A stretch of 64,000 nt of DNA. It comes from Actinomadura luteofluorescens. GTDB lineage: Bacteria > Actinomycetota > Actinomycetes > Streptosporangiales > Streptosporangiaceae. Positions 1-8,453 of this stretch are shown piece after piece. The notes under the pieces are model-generated. The model saw only the letters and a list, made by a program, of their open reading frames with translations, did not search any database and was not told where the DNA came from. Within the stretch, counting starts at the first letter, position 1, and each line of letters starts with the position of its first letter. The stretch is taken from contig NZ_JACCBA010000001.1 in NCBI RefSeq assembly GCF_013409365.1, forward strand, positions 1,302,001 through 1,366,000, read 5' to 3'. The position numbers and the translations under genes are program-made.

Positions 1-348
1 ACGCCCTGCTTCGACTCGAACCAGGTCAAGGACGACTGCGTCGTGATCGCCGTCGGCTCACACCAGCCGGACGCTCGTGAGATCGACTCCGCGTTCGTCG
101 GTCGTGCGCAGGTCGTGGTCGAGGACGTGGAGACGGCCACCCGTGAGTCGGGTGACATCGTCATGGCCATCGCCGATGGCGTGATCACTGCCGATCGGCT
201 CGTCGCCATGCGCGACGTCGTGGACGGATCACGCGGGCTCGAGGCGGGCCGCCCGGTGCTGTTCAAGAGTTCCGGGATGTCGTGGGAGGACCTGATCATC
301 GCGAACGCGGTCCTGGAAGCCTCCATGCGACGGCCGCAGGACCGCTGA
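1..348 (+). CDS. Ornithine cyclodeaminase / mu-crystallin family protein, C-terminal part
   Basis: This is the 3' end of a gene that begins before the window. The frame is open from base 1 and ends with TGA at 346-348. The visible 115 residues include VIAVGSHQPDAREID and a tail ending VLFKSSGMSWEDLIIANAVLEA. Together these resemble the dinucleotide-binding half of the ornithine cyclodeaminase / mu-crystallin / alanine dehydrogenase family (NAD(P)-dependent enzymes acting on amino or imino acids). The substrate cannot be told from this fragment. The gene lies 64 bp upstream of mmsA on the same strand, so the two may be co-transcribed in an amino-acid catabolic unit. Confidence 0.8.
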   Translation, partial: TPCFDSNQVKDDCVVIAVGSHQPDAREIDSAFVGRAQVVVEDVETATRESGDIVMAIADGVITADRLVAMRDVVDGSRGLEAGRPVLFKSSGMSWEDLIIANAVLEASMRRPQDR

Positions 349-412
349 GCGCGGCACCGTCACCGCGGCCCGACGAGGACGACCGCAACCGCCAGTAGCA
401 AGGAGATGCACG

Positions 413-1927
413 ATGACCAAAGAGATCACGCACTGGGCCGGCGGCACCGAGTTCACCGGGACCCCGGAACTGTGGGCCGATGTCACCAACCCCGCCACCG
501 GACGCGTCACCGGACGCGTCGCGCTGGCCAGCGAACCCGACGTCCAGTTCGTCGTCGACGCGGCCAAGAAGGCCTTCACGACCTGGGCGGGCGTCTCCCT
601 GGCCCGCCGCACCCAGATCCTGTTCTCGTTCCGTGAGCTGCTCAACAGCCGCAAGAGCGAGCTCGCGGCGCTGATCACCGCCGAGCACGGCAAGGTGTTC
701 TCCGACGCGCTCGGCGAGATCTCCCGCGGCCAGGAGGTCGTCGAGTTCGCCTGCGGCATCGCTCACCTGCTCAGGGGCGGTCACTCCGAGAACGCCTCCA
801 CAGGCGTCGACGTGCACTCCACACGCGCCCCGCTCGGTGTGGTCGGCATCATCAGCCCGTTCAACTTTCCCGCCATGGTCCCGATGTGGTTCTTCCCCAT
901 CGCGATCGCCGCGGGCAACACCGTTGTCCTCAAGCCCAGCGAGAAGGACCCCTCCGCCGCGCTCTGGATCGCCGACCTCTGGCGGGAGGCCGGGCTCCCC
1001 GACGGTGTCTTCAACGTGCTCCAGGGCGGTAAGACCGCCGTCGACGGGCTGCTGCACAGCCCCGACGTCGCCGCGATCAGCTTCGTCGGCTCCACTCCGG
1101 TCGCACAGTACGTCTACGAGGAGGCCAGTCGGCGCGGGAAGCGAGTGCAGGCCCTCGGCGGCGCGAAGAACCACATGGTCGTGCTGCCCGGCGCCGACCT
1201 CGGCCTCGCCGCCGACGCGGCGGTCAACGCCGGGTACGGCAGCGCCGGCGAGCGTTGCATGGCGATCAGCGTGCTGGTCGCCCTTGAGCCGATCGCCGAC
1301 GAGCTCGTCGTCCAGATCGCCGAGCGCATCCGGACGCTGCGCATCGGCGACGGTCGCCGTGACAGCGCCAACACGATCGATATGGGCCCCCTCGTCACCA
1401 AGGCCCACCGCGACAGGGTCGCGGGCTTCGTGACCTCGGGCGAGAGGGCCGGCGCCGAACCGGTCATCGACGGCCGCGATGTCCAAGCCCATGGCGAAGA
1501 GGGCGGCTTCTGGCTCGGCCCGACCTTGTTCGACCACGTCACGCCCGATATGGAGATCTACCGTGAGGAGATCTTCGGGCCGGTCCTGTGCGTCGTGCGA
1601 GTCTCCTCCTACGACGAGGCCGTCGCGCTCATCAACGCCAACCAGTACGGAAACGGCGCCGCGATCTTCACCAACGACGGCGGCGCCGCCCGCCGCTTCG
1701 CGAACGACGTCCACGTCGGCATGATCGGGGTCAACATCCCCATTCCGGTACCGGTCGCCTACTACTCCTTCGGCGGCTGGAAGCGCTCGCTGTTCGGCGA
1801 CACCCACGCCCACGGCACCGAGGGGGTCCACTTCTTCACCCGCGCCAAGGTCGTCACCTCCCGCTGGATCGACCCGTCCGTCCGCTCAGGAGGCGGGCTC
1901 GAACTAGGGTTCCCGCAGAATGCCTGA
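413..1927 (+). CDS. mmsA: Methylmalonate-semialdehyde dehydrogenase (CoA-acylating)
   Basis: A 504-residue aldehyde dehydrogenase of normal family length. It oxidises methylmalonate semialdehyde (or malonate semialdehyde) to propionyl-CoA (or acetyl-CoA) with NAD+ and CoA, in valine, thymine or inositol breakdown. Seen directly: the N-terminal cofactor region with SPFNFPAMVPMWFFPIA, the FVGSTPVAQYVYE nucleotide-binding turn, the GGAKNHMVVLP segment and the catalytic cysteine in AGERCMAIS, all diagnostic of the MmsA/IolA subgroup. The ATG follows an AAGGAGATGCACG leader. The cyclodeaminase-like gene upstream suggests amino-acid degradation, but the pathway is not fixed by context. A hairpin at 2039-2063 follows the gene. 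Confidence 0.93.
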   Translation: MTKEITHWAGGTEFTGTPELWADVTNPATGRVTGRVALASEPDVQFVVDAAKKAFTTWAGVSLARRTQILFSFRELLNSRKSELAALITAEHGKVFSDALGEISRGQEVVEFACGIAHLLRGGHSENASTGVDVHSTRAPLGVVGIISPFNFPAMVPMWFFPIAIAAGNTVVLKPSEKDPSAALWIADLWREAGLPDGVFNVLQGGKTAVDGLLHSPDVAAISFVGSTPVAQYVYEEASRRGKRVQALGGAKNHMVVLPGADLGLAADAAVNAGYGSAGERCMAISVLVALEPIADELVVQIAERIRTLRIGDGRRDSANTIDMGPLVTKAHRDRVAGFVTSGERAGAEPVIDGRDVQAHGEEGGFWLGPTLFDHVTPDMEIYREEIFGPVLCVVRVSSYDEAVALINANQYGNGAAIFTNDGGAARRFANDVHVGMIGVNIPIPVPVAYYSFGGWKRSLFGDTHAHGTEGVHFFTRAKVVTSRWIDPSVRSGGGLELGFPQNA

Positions 1928-2038
1928 CACCGCACAATGCTTCAGTTCACCGAAACGCAGTGCTGCCGGTGGGCTGCCGGGCCGAACGGTGTCTCAGGCC
2001 AGCCGATGCGCCCGGCGCCACCCAGCGGGTATATGGGC

Positions 2039-2080
2039 GGTCTCCGTCCGGCGGATGGAGACCAGCCGTCACGCTGACGG
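2039..2080. terminator. Two hairpins between convergent genes
   Basis: GGTCTCC at 2039-2045 pairs with GGAGACC at 2057-2063, with TCC/GGA extending the stem inside. Immediately after, CCGTCA (2066-2071) pairs with TGACGG (2075-2080), overlapping the last codons of the leftward hydrolase gene. The position between mmsA (rightward) and the hydrolase (leftward) fits a bidirectional terminator. There is no clear T run. Confidence 0.55.
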
Positions 2081-2881
2081 ACGGCCGGCTTCGGTGACGG
2101 TGAAGCGGCGCAGGTCGAGCGCCGGGTTCTTCGCGCGGACGGCCTTGACGCGCTCGGGCGAGACGTCGCCGGACACGACCCCGGTCCCCTCCCCCAGCGC
2201 CGCCACGACGACGCCCATCGGGTCGACGACCATGCTGTTTCCGGCGCCGGTCGGGGCGCACTGGTCGGCGGCCGCCACGTAGATGGTGTTCTCGATCGCG
2301 CGGGCCCGCACCAGCGTCCGCCAGTGGTCCTCCTTGAGCGGCCCCGGCACCCATTCGGCGGGCAGCGCCAGGACGTCGGCGCCGGCGTCCACGATCCGCC
2401 GCGTCACCTCCGGGAACCGGACGTCGTAGCAGGTCTGCATGCCGAACGTGACGCCGTCGACGGCGAACGTGCGCGGCTCGCCGATCTCGCCGGGGCGCAC
2501 CAGCGCCGACTCCTCGTACCCGAACGCGTCGTACAGGTGGATCTTGCGGTACTCGGCGACGACGTCCCCGGCGGGGGCGACGGCGACGAGGGTGTTGGAG
2601 ATGCGGCCGGGATCGTCCAGCCGCTCGTTCACGCCCGCGACGACGTGGACGCCGTGGCGCCGGGCCAGGCCGCCGAGCCCCGCCACGAACGGGCCGTCGA
2701 GGGCCTCGGCCGAGTCGACGAACCGCCGGTCCATCTTCGGTGCGGTGAACATCGCGAACTCGGGCAGCACCACGACCCGCGCGCCCTGCCCGGCCGCCTC
2801 GGCGACCAGCCCGCCGATCGCCGCCAGGTTCTCGTCCTTGTCGGTTCCGGGCGCGAACTGCGCCACCGCGACCCGCACCAT
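2069..2881 (-). CDS. Carbon-nitrogen hydrolase (nitrilase superfamily)
   Basis: A 270-residue single-domain C-N hydrolase, the usual size for omega-amidase/NIT-type members. The Glu-Lys-Cys triad is visible: Glu in VVLPEFAMF, Lys in YRKIHLYDAFG and Cys in GMQTCYDVRFPE. Such enzymes hydrolyse an amide or carbamoyl C-N bond in the cytosol. The substrate is unknown here; omega-amidase or deaminated-glutathione amidase-like activity would be typical. ATG is preceded by AGGAGG at 6-nt spacing. That Shine-Dalgarno overlaps the stop of the helicase gene 10 nt upstream, so the two genes are translationally close-coupled. Confidence 0.88.
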   Translation of the reverse strand: MVRVAVAQFAPGTDKDENLAAIGGLVAEAAGQGARVVVLPEFAMFTAPKMDRRFVDSAEALDGPFVAGLGGLARRHGVHVVAGVNERLDDPGRISNTLVAVAPAGDVVAEYRKIHLYDAFGYEESALVRPGEIGEPRTFAVDGVTFGMQTCYDVRFPEVTRRIVDAGADVLALPAEWVPGPLKEDHWRTLVRARAIENTIYVAAADQCAPTGAGNSMVVDPMGVVVAALGEGTGVVSGDVSPERVKAVRAKNPALDLRRFTVTEAGRPSA

Positions 2882-2891
2882 ACGCCGCCTC

Positions 2892-5399
2892 CTACATCCG
2901 GTCGACGCCGGTCACCCGGACGACGGCCTCGCCCTCCTGGTCGGAACCCGCGAGGTCGACCTCGGCGCTGACGCCCCAGTCGTGATGCCCCTCGGGATCG
3001 TCGAACACCTGCCGGACGCGCCACAGCGCGTCCTGCGGGACCTCCTCGATCTGCAGCAGCTTCGGCCCCCGCGCGTCGGCCCCGGTGAGCAGCTCGTCGT
3101 GCTCCTCGAAGTAGCGGTCCATCGCCTCCGCCCACGCGTCGGCGCCGAAGTCGGGGTCCAGCCCGCCCAGCTCGCCGTAGCGCTCCAGCGCCGCCAGCTC
3201 CACCCGGCGGAACATCGCGTTGCGCACCAGCACCCGGAACGCCCGCGCGTTCGCGGTGACCTTGGTGACGCGCTCCTCGATCGGCTCGTCCAGGTCCTCG
3301 GCGGCGGGGTTGGCGAGCTGCTCCCACTCGTCCAGCAGGCTGGAGTCGACCTGCCGGACCAGCTCGCCCAGCCACTCGATCAGGTCGATCAGGTCGTCGG
3401 TCTTGATCGACTCCGGGACGGTCTGCTGCAGCGCCTTGTAGGCCCCCGACAGGTACCGCAGGACGAGCCCCTCGCCCCGCGCCAGCTCGTAGTACCCGAT
3501 GTACTCGGTGAACGTCATCGCCCGCTCGTACATGTCGCGCACGACGGACTTCGGGCGCAGCGGGTGGTCGCCGACCCAGGGGTGCCCGGCCCGGTAGACC
3601 TCGTAGGCGGCGCCGAGTACGTCCTCCAGCGGCTTCGGGTGGTCGACGTCCTGGAGCAGTTCCATCCGCTCCTCGTACTCGATGCCCTCGGCCTTCATCT
3701 CCTGGACGGCCTCGCCCCGCGCCCGGTTGACCTGCGCGGCCAGGATCTGCCGCGGGTCCTCCAGCGTCGCCTCGATCACCGACAGCACGTCCAGCGCGTA
3801 CGACGGCGACGCCGGGTCGAGGATCTCGAAGGCCGCGAGCGCGAACGTCGACAGCGCCTGGTTGAGCGCGAAGTCCTCCTGGAGGTCGACGGTGATGCGC
3901 GCGTACCGGCCGGCGTCGTCCGGCTCCGGCAGCACCTCGACGATGCCGCCCGCGAGCAGCGACCGGTAGATCGCGATGGCGCGGGAGATGTGCCTGCGCC
4001 GCGCCGCGGGCTCCTCGTGGTTGTCGGTCAGCAGCCGCTTCATGGCCTGGAACGCGTTGCCCGGCCGCGCGATCACCGACAGCAGCATCGCGTGGCTGAC
4101 CTGGAACCGGGACCGGAGCATCTCCGGCTCGGCCTCCTGCAGCTTCTTGAAGACGTCCTCGTCCCAGCCGACGAACCCCTCCGGCGGCTTCTTGCGCTGG
4201 ACCTTCCGCCGCTTCTTCGGGTCGTCCCCGGCCTTGGCCAGCGCCTTCTCGTTCTCCACCACGTGCTCGGGCGCCTGCGCGACGACGAACCCGACCGTGT
4301 CGAAACCGGCCCGCCCCGCCCGCCCGGCGATCTGGTGGAACTCCCGCGCCCTGAGCCGCCGCACCCGGTGCCCGTCGTACTTGCTGAGCGCGGTGAACAC
4401 GACCGTCCTGATGGGGACGTTCACCCCGACCCCCAGGGTGTCGGTCCCGCAGATGACCTTCAGCAGCCCGGCCTGCGCGAGCCGCTCCACCAGCCGCCGG
4501 TACTTGGGCAGCATCCCGGCGTGGTGGACCCCGATGCCGTGCCGGACGAACCGCGACAGGTTGCGCCCGAACTTCGTGGTGAACCGGAAGTTGCCGATCA
4601 GCTCGGCGATCCGCGCCTTCTCCGCCTTGGTGCACACGTTGATGCTCATCAGCGCCTGCGCCCGCTCGATCGCCGCCGCCTGCGTGAAGTGCACCAGGTA
4701 GATCGGCGCCTTCTGCTCGGCCAGCAGCTCCTCGATCGTCTCGTGCAGCGGCGTCACCCGGTAGTCGTAGATGAGGGGCACGGGCCGCTCCGCCGACGTC
4801 ACCAGGGCGGTCGGCCGCCCCGTCCGCCGCGTCAGGTCCTTCTGGAAGAACGCGACGTCCCCGAGGGTGGCCGACATGAGCAGGAACTGGGTCTGCGGCA
4901 GTTCCAGCAGCGGTATCTGCCACGCCCAGCCCCGCTCGGGTTCGGCGTAGAAGTGGAACTCGTCCATCACGACCACGCCGATGTCGGCGTCCTTGCCGTC
5001 CCTGAGGGCGATGTTCGCCAGCACCTCCGCCGTGCAGCAGATGATCGGCGCGTCCGCGTTCACGCTGGCGTCGCCGGTCATCATCCCGACGTTGTCGCGC
5101 CCGAACATCTCGCACAGGTCGAAGAACTTCTCCGACACCAGCGCCTTGATCGGCGCCGTGTAGAACCCGACCTGGTCACGGCCGAGGCCCGCGAACAGCG
5201 CCCCCGCCGCCACCAGGCTCTTGCCCGACCCGGTCGGCGTCGACAGGATCACGTTCGCGCCGGAGACCACCTCGATGAGCGCCTCCTCCTGGGCGGGGTA
5301 CAGCGTGATCCCGCGCCCCGACACCCACCGTTCGAACGCCTCGAACAGCGAGTCGGCGTCGGTGTCGTTTCCGGAGGGAAGCTCATCGATAAGGCTCAC
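2892..5399 (-). CDS. DEAD/DEAH-box RNA helicase, Ski2/Mtr4-like, with DUF3516-type C-terminus
   Basis: An 835-residue superfamily 2 helicase. Motif I is STPTGSGKS, motif II is the DEFH variant (VVVMDEFHFYAEP), motif III is LLMSATLGD and motif VI lies in HQIAGRAGRAGFD. These resemble Ski2/Mtr4 helicases. The long C-terminal region (from about residue 430) matches in size and position the DUF3516 region of actinobacterial homologues. A role in RNA turnover or ribosome quality is likely by family, but not shown. The frame stays open far upstream. I chose the GTG at 5399 because AGGA lies 7 nt before it and the protein then begins SLIDELPSGND, just before the helicase core. Confidence 0.88.
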   Translation of the reverse strand: MSLIDELPSGNDTDADSLFEAFERWVSGRGITLYPAQEEALIEVVSGANVILSTPTGSGKSLVAAGALFAGLGRDQVGFYTAPIKALVSEKFFDLCEMFGRDNVGMMTGDASVNADAPIICCTAEVLANIALRDGKDADIGVVVMDEFHFYAEPERGWAWQIPLLELPQTQFLLMSATLGDVAFFQKDLTRRTGRPTALVTSAERPVPLIYDYRVTPLHETIEELLAEQKAPIYLVHFTQAAAIERAQALMSINVCTKAEKARIAELIGNFRFTTKFGRNLSRFVRHGIGVHHAGMLPKYRRLVERLAQAGLLKVICGTDTLGVGVNVPIRTVVFTALSKYDGHRVRRLRAREFHQIAGRAGRAGFDTVGFVVAQAPEHVVENEKALAKAGDDPKKRRKVQRKKPPEGFVGWDEDVFKKLQEAEPEMLRSRFQVSHAMLLSVIARPGNAFQAMKRLLTDNHEEPAARRRHISRAIAIYRSLLAGGIVEVLPEPDDAGRYARITVDLQEDFALNQALSTFALAAFEILDPASPSYALDVLSVIEATLEDPRQILAAQVNRARGEAVQEMKAEGIEYEERMELLQDVDHPKPLEDVLGAAYEVYRAGHPWVGDHPLRPKSVVRDMYERAMTFTEYIGYYELARGEGLVLRYLSGAYKALQQTVPESIKTDDLIDLIEWLGELVRQVDSSLLDEWEQLANPAAEDLDEPIEERVTKVTANARAFRVLVRNAMFRRVELAALERYGELGGLDPDFGADAWAEAMDRYFEEHDELLTGADARGPKLLQIEEVPQDALWRVRQVFDDPEGHHDWGVSAEVDLAGSDQEGEAVVRVTGVDRM

Positions 5400-5452
5400 C
5401 CCTCCATCCTGCCCCCGATCACCCACTGCCCGCGCCGGACGCCGCTCCGCGT

Positions 5453-6049
5453 CTAGACCAGCCCGTGGCCGTACCTGTCCATGAGGGGCCGGAGGTCGGG
5501 CTCTCCGAAGGACTCCCGCATCGCCTCGAAGACGGGGACCTTCTCCTCCCCGAACCGCCGGACGCGGCCGGCGTAGGTGGCGGCGGACACGAAGGTCGGC
5601 GGATCGGTCTTGCTGTGGAACTTGTCGGCGTACATCACGAGCCGCTCTTCGCCGGTCACGGCCACGTAGTCGCCGGCCGGGACGGGAAGCCGCTGCCGCG
5701 CGATGTCGTCGCGGGAAAGCCCTACCCCGGTGTGGCACGAGCAGAAGCGGCAGATCTCCTCCGGGAACCCCTCCTCCCGGAGGATCTCGTGACCGAGCAC
5801 CCCGTGCCGGACGTAGCCGCTGTAGTCGATCGTCCCGGACGGGCCGAAGAGCCGGTAGACGCCGAGGTCGTGCAGCAGGCACCCGGCCCGCACGAGATCG
5901 GCGTCGACCGCGAGCCCCGCCCCGTCCATGACGCGCTCGGCGATCTCGGACACGATGACGCAGTGCGTCCACACGGCCTCGAACGCCTCGGCCCCTGGCG
6001 CGTACCGCTCGTGCAGGGCCCGGATCTCGTCGACCCCAGGTATCTCCAC
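5453..6049 (-). CDS. HD-domain phosphohydrolase
   Basis: A 198-residue protein with the metal-binding HD signature HDLGVYRLF, an early histidine in WTHCVIVSEIAERV and a later conserved aspartate in MYADKFHSK. This is a stand-alone HD hydrolase without a nucleotidyltransferase or synthetase domain. HD proteins of this size hydrolyse phosphate esters of nucleotides or small metabolites; the substrate cannot be inferred. GTG start with AAGG upstream. It ends 53 bp before the helicase start on the same strand, so it may lead the HD-helicase-hydrolase transcript. Confidence 0.8.
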   Translation of the reverse strand: MEIPGVDEIRALHERYAPGAEAFEAVWTHCVIVSEIAERVMDGAGLAVDADLVRAGCLLHDLGVYRLFGPSGTIDYSGYVRHGVLGHEILREEGFPEEICRFCSCHTGVGLSRDDIARQRLPVPAGDYVAVTGEERLVMYADKFHSKTDPPTFVSAATYAGRVRRFGEEKVPVFEAMRESFGEPDLRPLMDRYGHGLV

Positions 6050-6122
6050 CCCACGACCTTAGACCGGCGCGCCCGCTCGGCCCGTCAGGGACGGACCGAG
6101 CTGCGGGCACAGGGGCCGGCCG

Positions 6123-7547
6123 TCAGGCGCCTACCTCGGTGCGGTCGCCTCCCCAGAGGGTGTGGAAGGAGCCGTCGCGGTCGGTGCGGCGGTAGGTGTG
6201 GGCGCCGAAGAAGTCGCGCTGCCCCTGCGTGAGCGCGGCCGGCAGGCGGTCGGCGCGCAGGGAGTCGTAGTAGGCCAGCGCGGTGGAGAAGCCGGGCGCG
6301 GGGACGCCGAGACGCGCGGCGGTGGCGACCACCTCGCGCCAGGCGTCCTGGGCGTCGCCCACGGCCTCTGCGAAGTGGTCGTCGGTCAGCAGCGTCGGGG
6401 TCTCCGGGTCGGCCTCGTAGGCGGCGCGGATGCGGTCCAGGAAGCGGGCCCGGATGATGCAGCCGCCGCGCCAGATGGTGGCCATCGCCCCGAGGTCGAT
6501 GTTCCAGCCGTACTCGGCGCTGCCCGCCTGGATCTCGTGGAACCCCTGCGCGTACGCCACGATCTTGGAGGCGTACAGGGCCTTCTCCACGGCGTCGGCG
6601 AAGCCGGAGTCCGCGACGGCCGTGCGGGACGGCCCGGGCAGGCCCCGCGCGGCCTCGCGCAGCGCGGCGTGGCCGGAGACGGACCGGGCGAACACGGCCT
6701 CGGCGATGCCGCCGACGGGGACGCCGAGGTCGAGGGCCGTCTGCACGGTCCAGCGGCCGGTGCCCTTCTGCTCGGCCTGGTCCAGGACGACGTCAACGAA
6801 CGGCCGGCCCGTCGAGGCGTCGGTGTGCGCGAGGACCTCGGCGGTGATCTCGATCAGGTAGGACTCCAGGCGGCCGGTGTTCCAGGTGCGGAACACCTCG
6901 GCGATCTCGGCCGGCGCGAGCCCGGCGGCGTGCCGCAGCAGGTCGTAGGACTCCGCGATCAGCTGCATGTCGGCGTACTCGATGCCGTTGTGCACCATCT
7001 TCACGAAGTGCCCGGCGCCGTCGGGGCCGACGTGCACGCAGCAGGGCGTCCCGTCGACCTTGGCGGAGATGTCCTCCAGCAGCGGACCGAGCGCCTCGTA
7101 GGACTCGGCGGAGCCGCCCGGCATGATGCTCGGGCCGTGCAGCGCGCCCTCCTCGCCGCCGGAGATGCCGGTGCCGACGAAATGGATCCCGCGCTCGCGC
7201 AGGTCGGCCTCGCGGCGGCGGGTGTCGGCGAAGTTGGCGTTGCCGCCGTCGACGATCATGTCGCCGGGCTCCAGCAGCGGGGCGAACTCGTCGATGACCG
7301 CGTCGGTCGGGCCGCCCGCCTTCACCATGACGACCAGCCGCCGGGGCCGCTCCAGGGACTCCACGAACCGCTCCGGCGTTTCCGCGGGCAGGAACGTTCC
7401 CTCGCCGCCGAATTCCTCCACCAGGGCCTTCGTCCTGGCGGACGTGCGGTTGTGGACGGCTACGGGGTGCCCGTGCCGGGCCAGGTTGCGGGCCAGGTTG
7501 CGCCCCATCACCGCCAGTCCGGTGACACCGATTCGCGCCTTCTGCAT
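6123..7547 (-). CDS. gnd: 6-phosphogluconate dehydrogenase, decarboxylating (long form)
   Basis: A 474-residue enzyme of the long GndA type, converting 6-phosphogluconate plus NADP+ to ribulose-5-phosphate, CO2 and NADPH in the oxidative pentose pathway. Seen: the N-terminal Rossmann segment GVTGLAVMGRNLARNLA with VHNRT, the substrate loop SGGEEGALHGPSIMPGG, the catalytic-lysine region HFVKMVHNGIEYADMQ and the all-helical C-terminus ending in HTLWGGDRTEV. An in-frame extension to 7688 exists, but ATG at 7547 has AGGAGGAG about 9 nt upstream and starts exactly at the Rossmann fold. It is divergent from pgmB, with 156 bp between them that must hold both promoters. Confidence 0.95.
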   Translation of the reverse strand: MQKARIGVTGLAVMGRNLARNLARHGHPVAVHNRTSARTKALVEEFGGEGTFLPAETPERFVESLERPRRLVVMVKAGGPTDAVIDEFAPLLEPGDMIVDGGNANFADTRRREADLRERGIHFVGTGISGGEEGALHGPSIMPGGSAESYEALGPLLEDISAKVDGTPCCVHVGPDGAGHFVKMVHNGIEYADMQLIAESYDLLRHAAGLAPAEIAEVFRTWNTGRLESYLIEITAEVLAHTDASTGRPFVDVVLDQAEQKGTGRWTVQTALDLGVPVGGIAEAVFARSVSGHAALREAARGLPGPSRTAVADSGFADAVEKALYASKIVAYAQGFHEIQAGSAEYGWNIDLGAMATIWRGGCIIRARFLDRIRAAYEADPETPTLLTDDHFAEAVGDAQDAWREVVATAARLGVPAPGFSTALAYYDSLRADRLPAALTQGQRDFFGAHTYRRTDRDGSFHTLWGGDRTEVGA

Positions 7548-7703
7548 TGGCTGACTCCTCCTCGTGTGCGACCCTGACCAAGGGGTTGTACGCGGCTCAT
7601 GATCCCCCCGTTCGAGCGCCCGGGCCCGCATACCCGCGCTCGTCGCGGGAACGGGTCGCGCTTTGAGGATCACTATCGATGGTGCCATCTACCTGGGGGT
7701 GCG

Positions 7704-8453
7704 ATGCTGGGACTGCCGGACGAGGCGGCCGCGTGTCTCTTCGATCTCGACGGCGTGCTGACCCGGACCGCGGCCGTTCACGCGGCGGCGTGGAAGGAGA
7801 TGTTCGACGGCTACCTGCGCGAACGGGCGGAGCGGACCGGTGAGCCGTTCACCGAGTTCGACCCCGTGCGCGACTACGGCCGTTACGTCGACGGCAAGAG
7901 ACGCGAGGACGGGACGCGCTCGTTCCTGGAGTCGCGCGGCATCTCCCTGCCCGAGGGAGATCCGGACGATCCGCCCGAGAAGGAGACCATCCGGGGCCTC
8001 GGGAACCGCAAGAACTCCCTCGTCCTGAAGATCATCCAGGAGAAGGGCGTCGAGACCTTCGACGGGTCGATCGACTACGTCCGCAAGGCGCGCGAGGCCG
8101 GGCTGAAGACCGCCGTGGTCTCCTCCAGCGCCAACACCGTCCAGGTCCTGCGGACCGCCGGCATCACCGACCTGTTCGACGCGCGCGTGGACGGCGTCAT
8201 CGCGGCGGAGCGCGACCTGCCCGGCAAGCCCGCTCCCGACACCTTCCTCGCGGGGGCCGAGGAGCTGGGCGTCCCCGCAGGCAAGGCGGTCGTCTTCGAG
8301 GACGCGCTCGCCGGCGTCCAGGCGGGGCGCGCCGGGAAGTTCGCCTACGTCGTCGGCGTCAACCGGGTCGGCGACGAGCACGCGAAGGCGCTCGCCGAGC
8401 ACGGCGCCGACATCGTGGTCGACGACCTGTCCGAGCTGCTGGAGGGGCCGTGA
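7704..8453 (+). CDS. pgmB: HAD-superfamily beta-phosphoglucomutase
   Basis: A 249-residue haloacid-dehalogenase-fold phosphotransferase. Motif I is FDLDGVLT, with the second aspartate as general acid. Motif II serine lies in VVSSSANT, motif III lysine in GKPAPDTF and motif IV in [12 protein letters not shown]. The enzyme interconverts beta-glucose-1-phosphate and glucose-6-phosphate. It shares the overlap GTGA with the downstream GH65 gene, so the two are translationally coupled. This pair matches the known actinobacterial arrangement, for example Rv3400-Rv3401 in Mycobacterium tuberculosis. ATG 7704 is chosen because a GGGGGTGCG leader precedes it and earlier in-frame starts add unrelated sequence. 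Confidence 0.9.
   Translation: MLGLPDEAAACLFDLDGVLTRTAAVHAAAWKEMFDGYLRERAERTGEPFTEFDPVRDYGRYVDGKRREDGTRSFLESRGISLPEGDPDDPPEKETIRGLGNRKNSLVLKIIQEKGVETFDGSIDYVRKAREAGLKTAVVSSSANTVQVLRTAGITDLFDARVDGVIAAERDLPGKPAPDTFLAGAEELGVPAGKAVVFEDALAGVQAGRAGKFAYVVGVNRVGDEHAKALAEHGADIVVDDLSELLEGP

Noticed and set aside
2439..5456. A 1005-codon open frame on the plus strand
   Set aside because: It lies opposite the helicase gene, has Arg/Pro/Leu/Val-biased composition typical of antisense frames in GC-rich DNA, and shows no family motif.
5448..5465. A second DasR-like half-palindrome (TGGTCTAGAC on the minus strand) before the helicase gene
   Set aside because: Only one half matches the dre core well, and it overlaps the stop codon of the HD gene; chance is likely.
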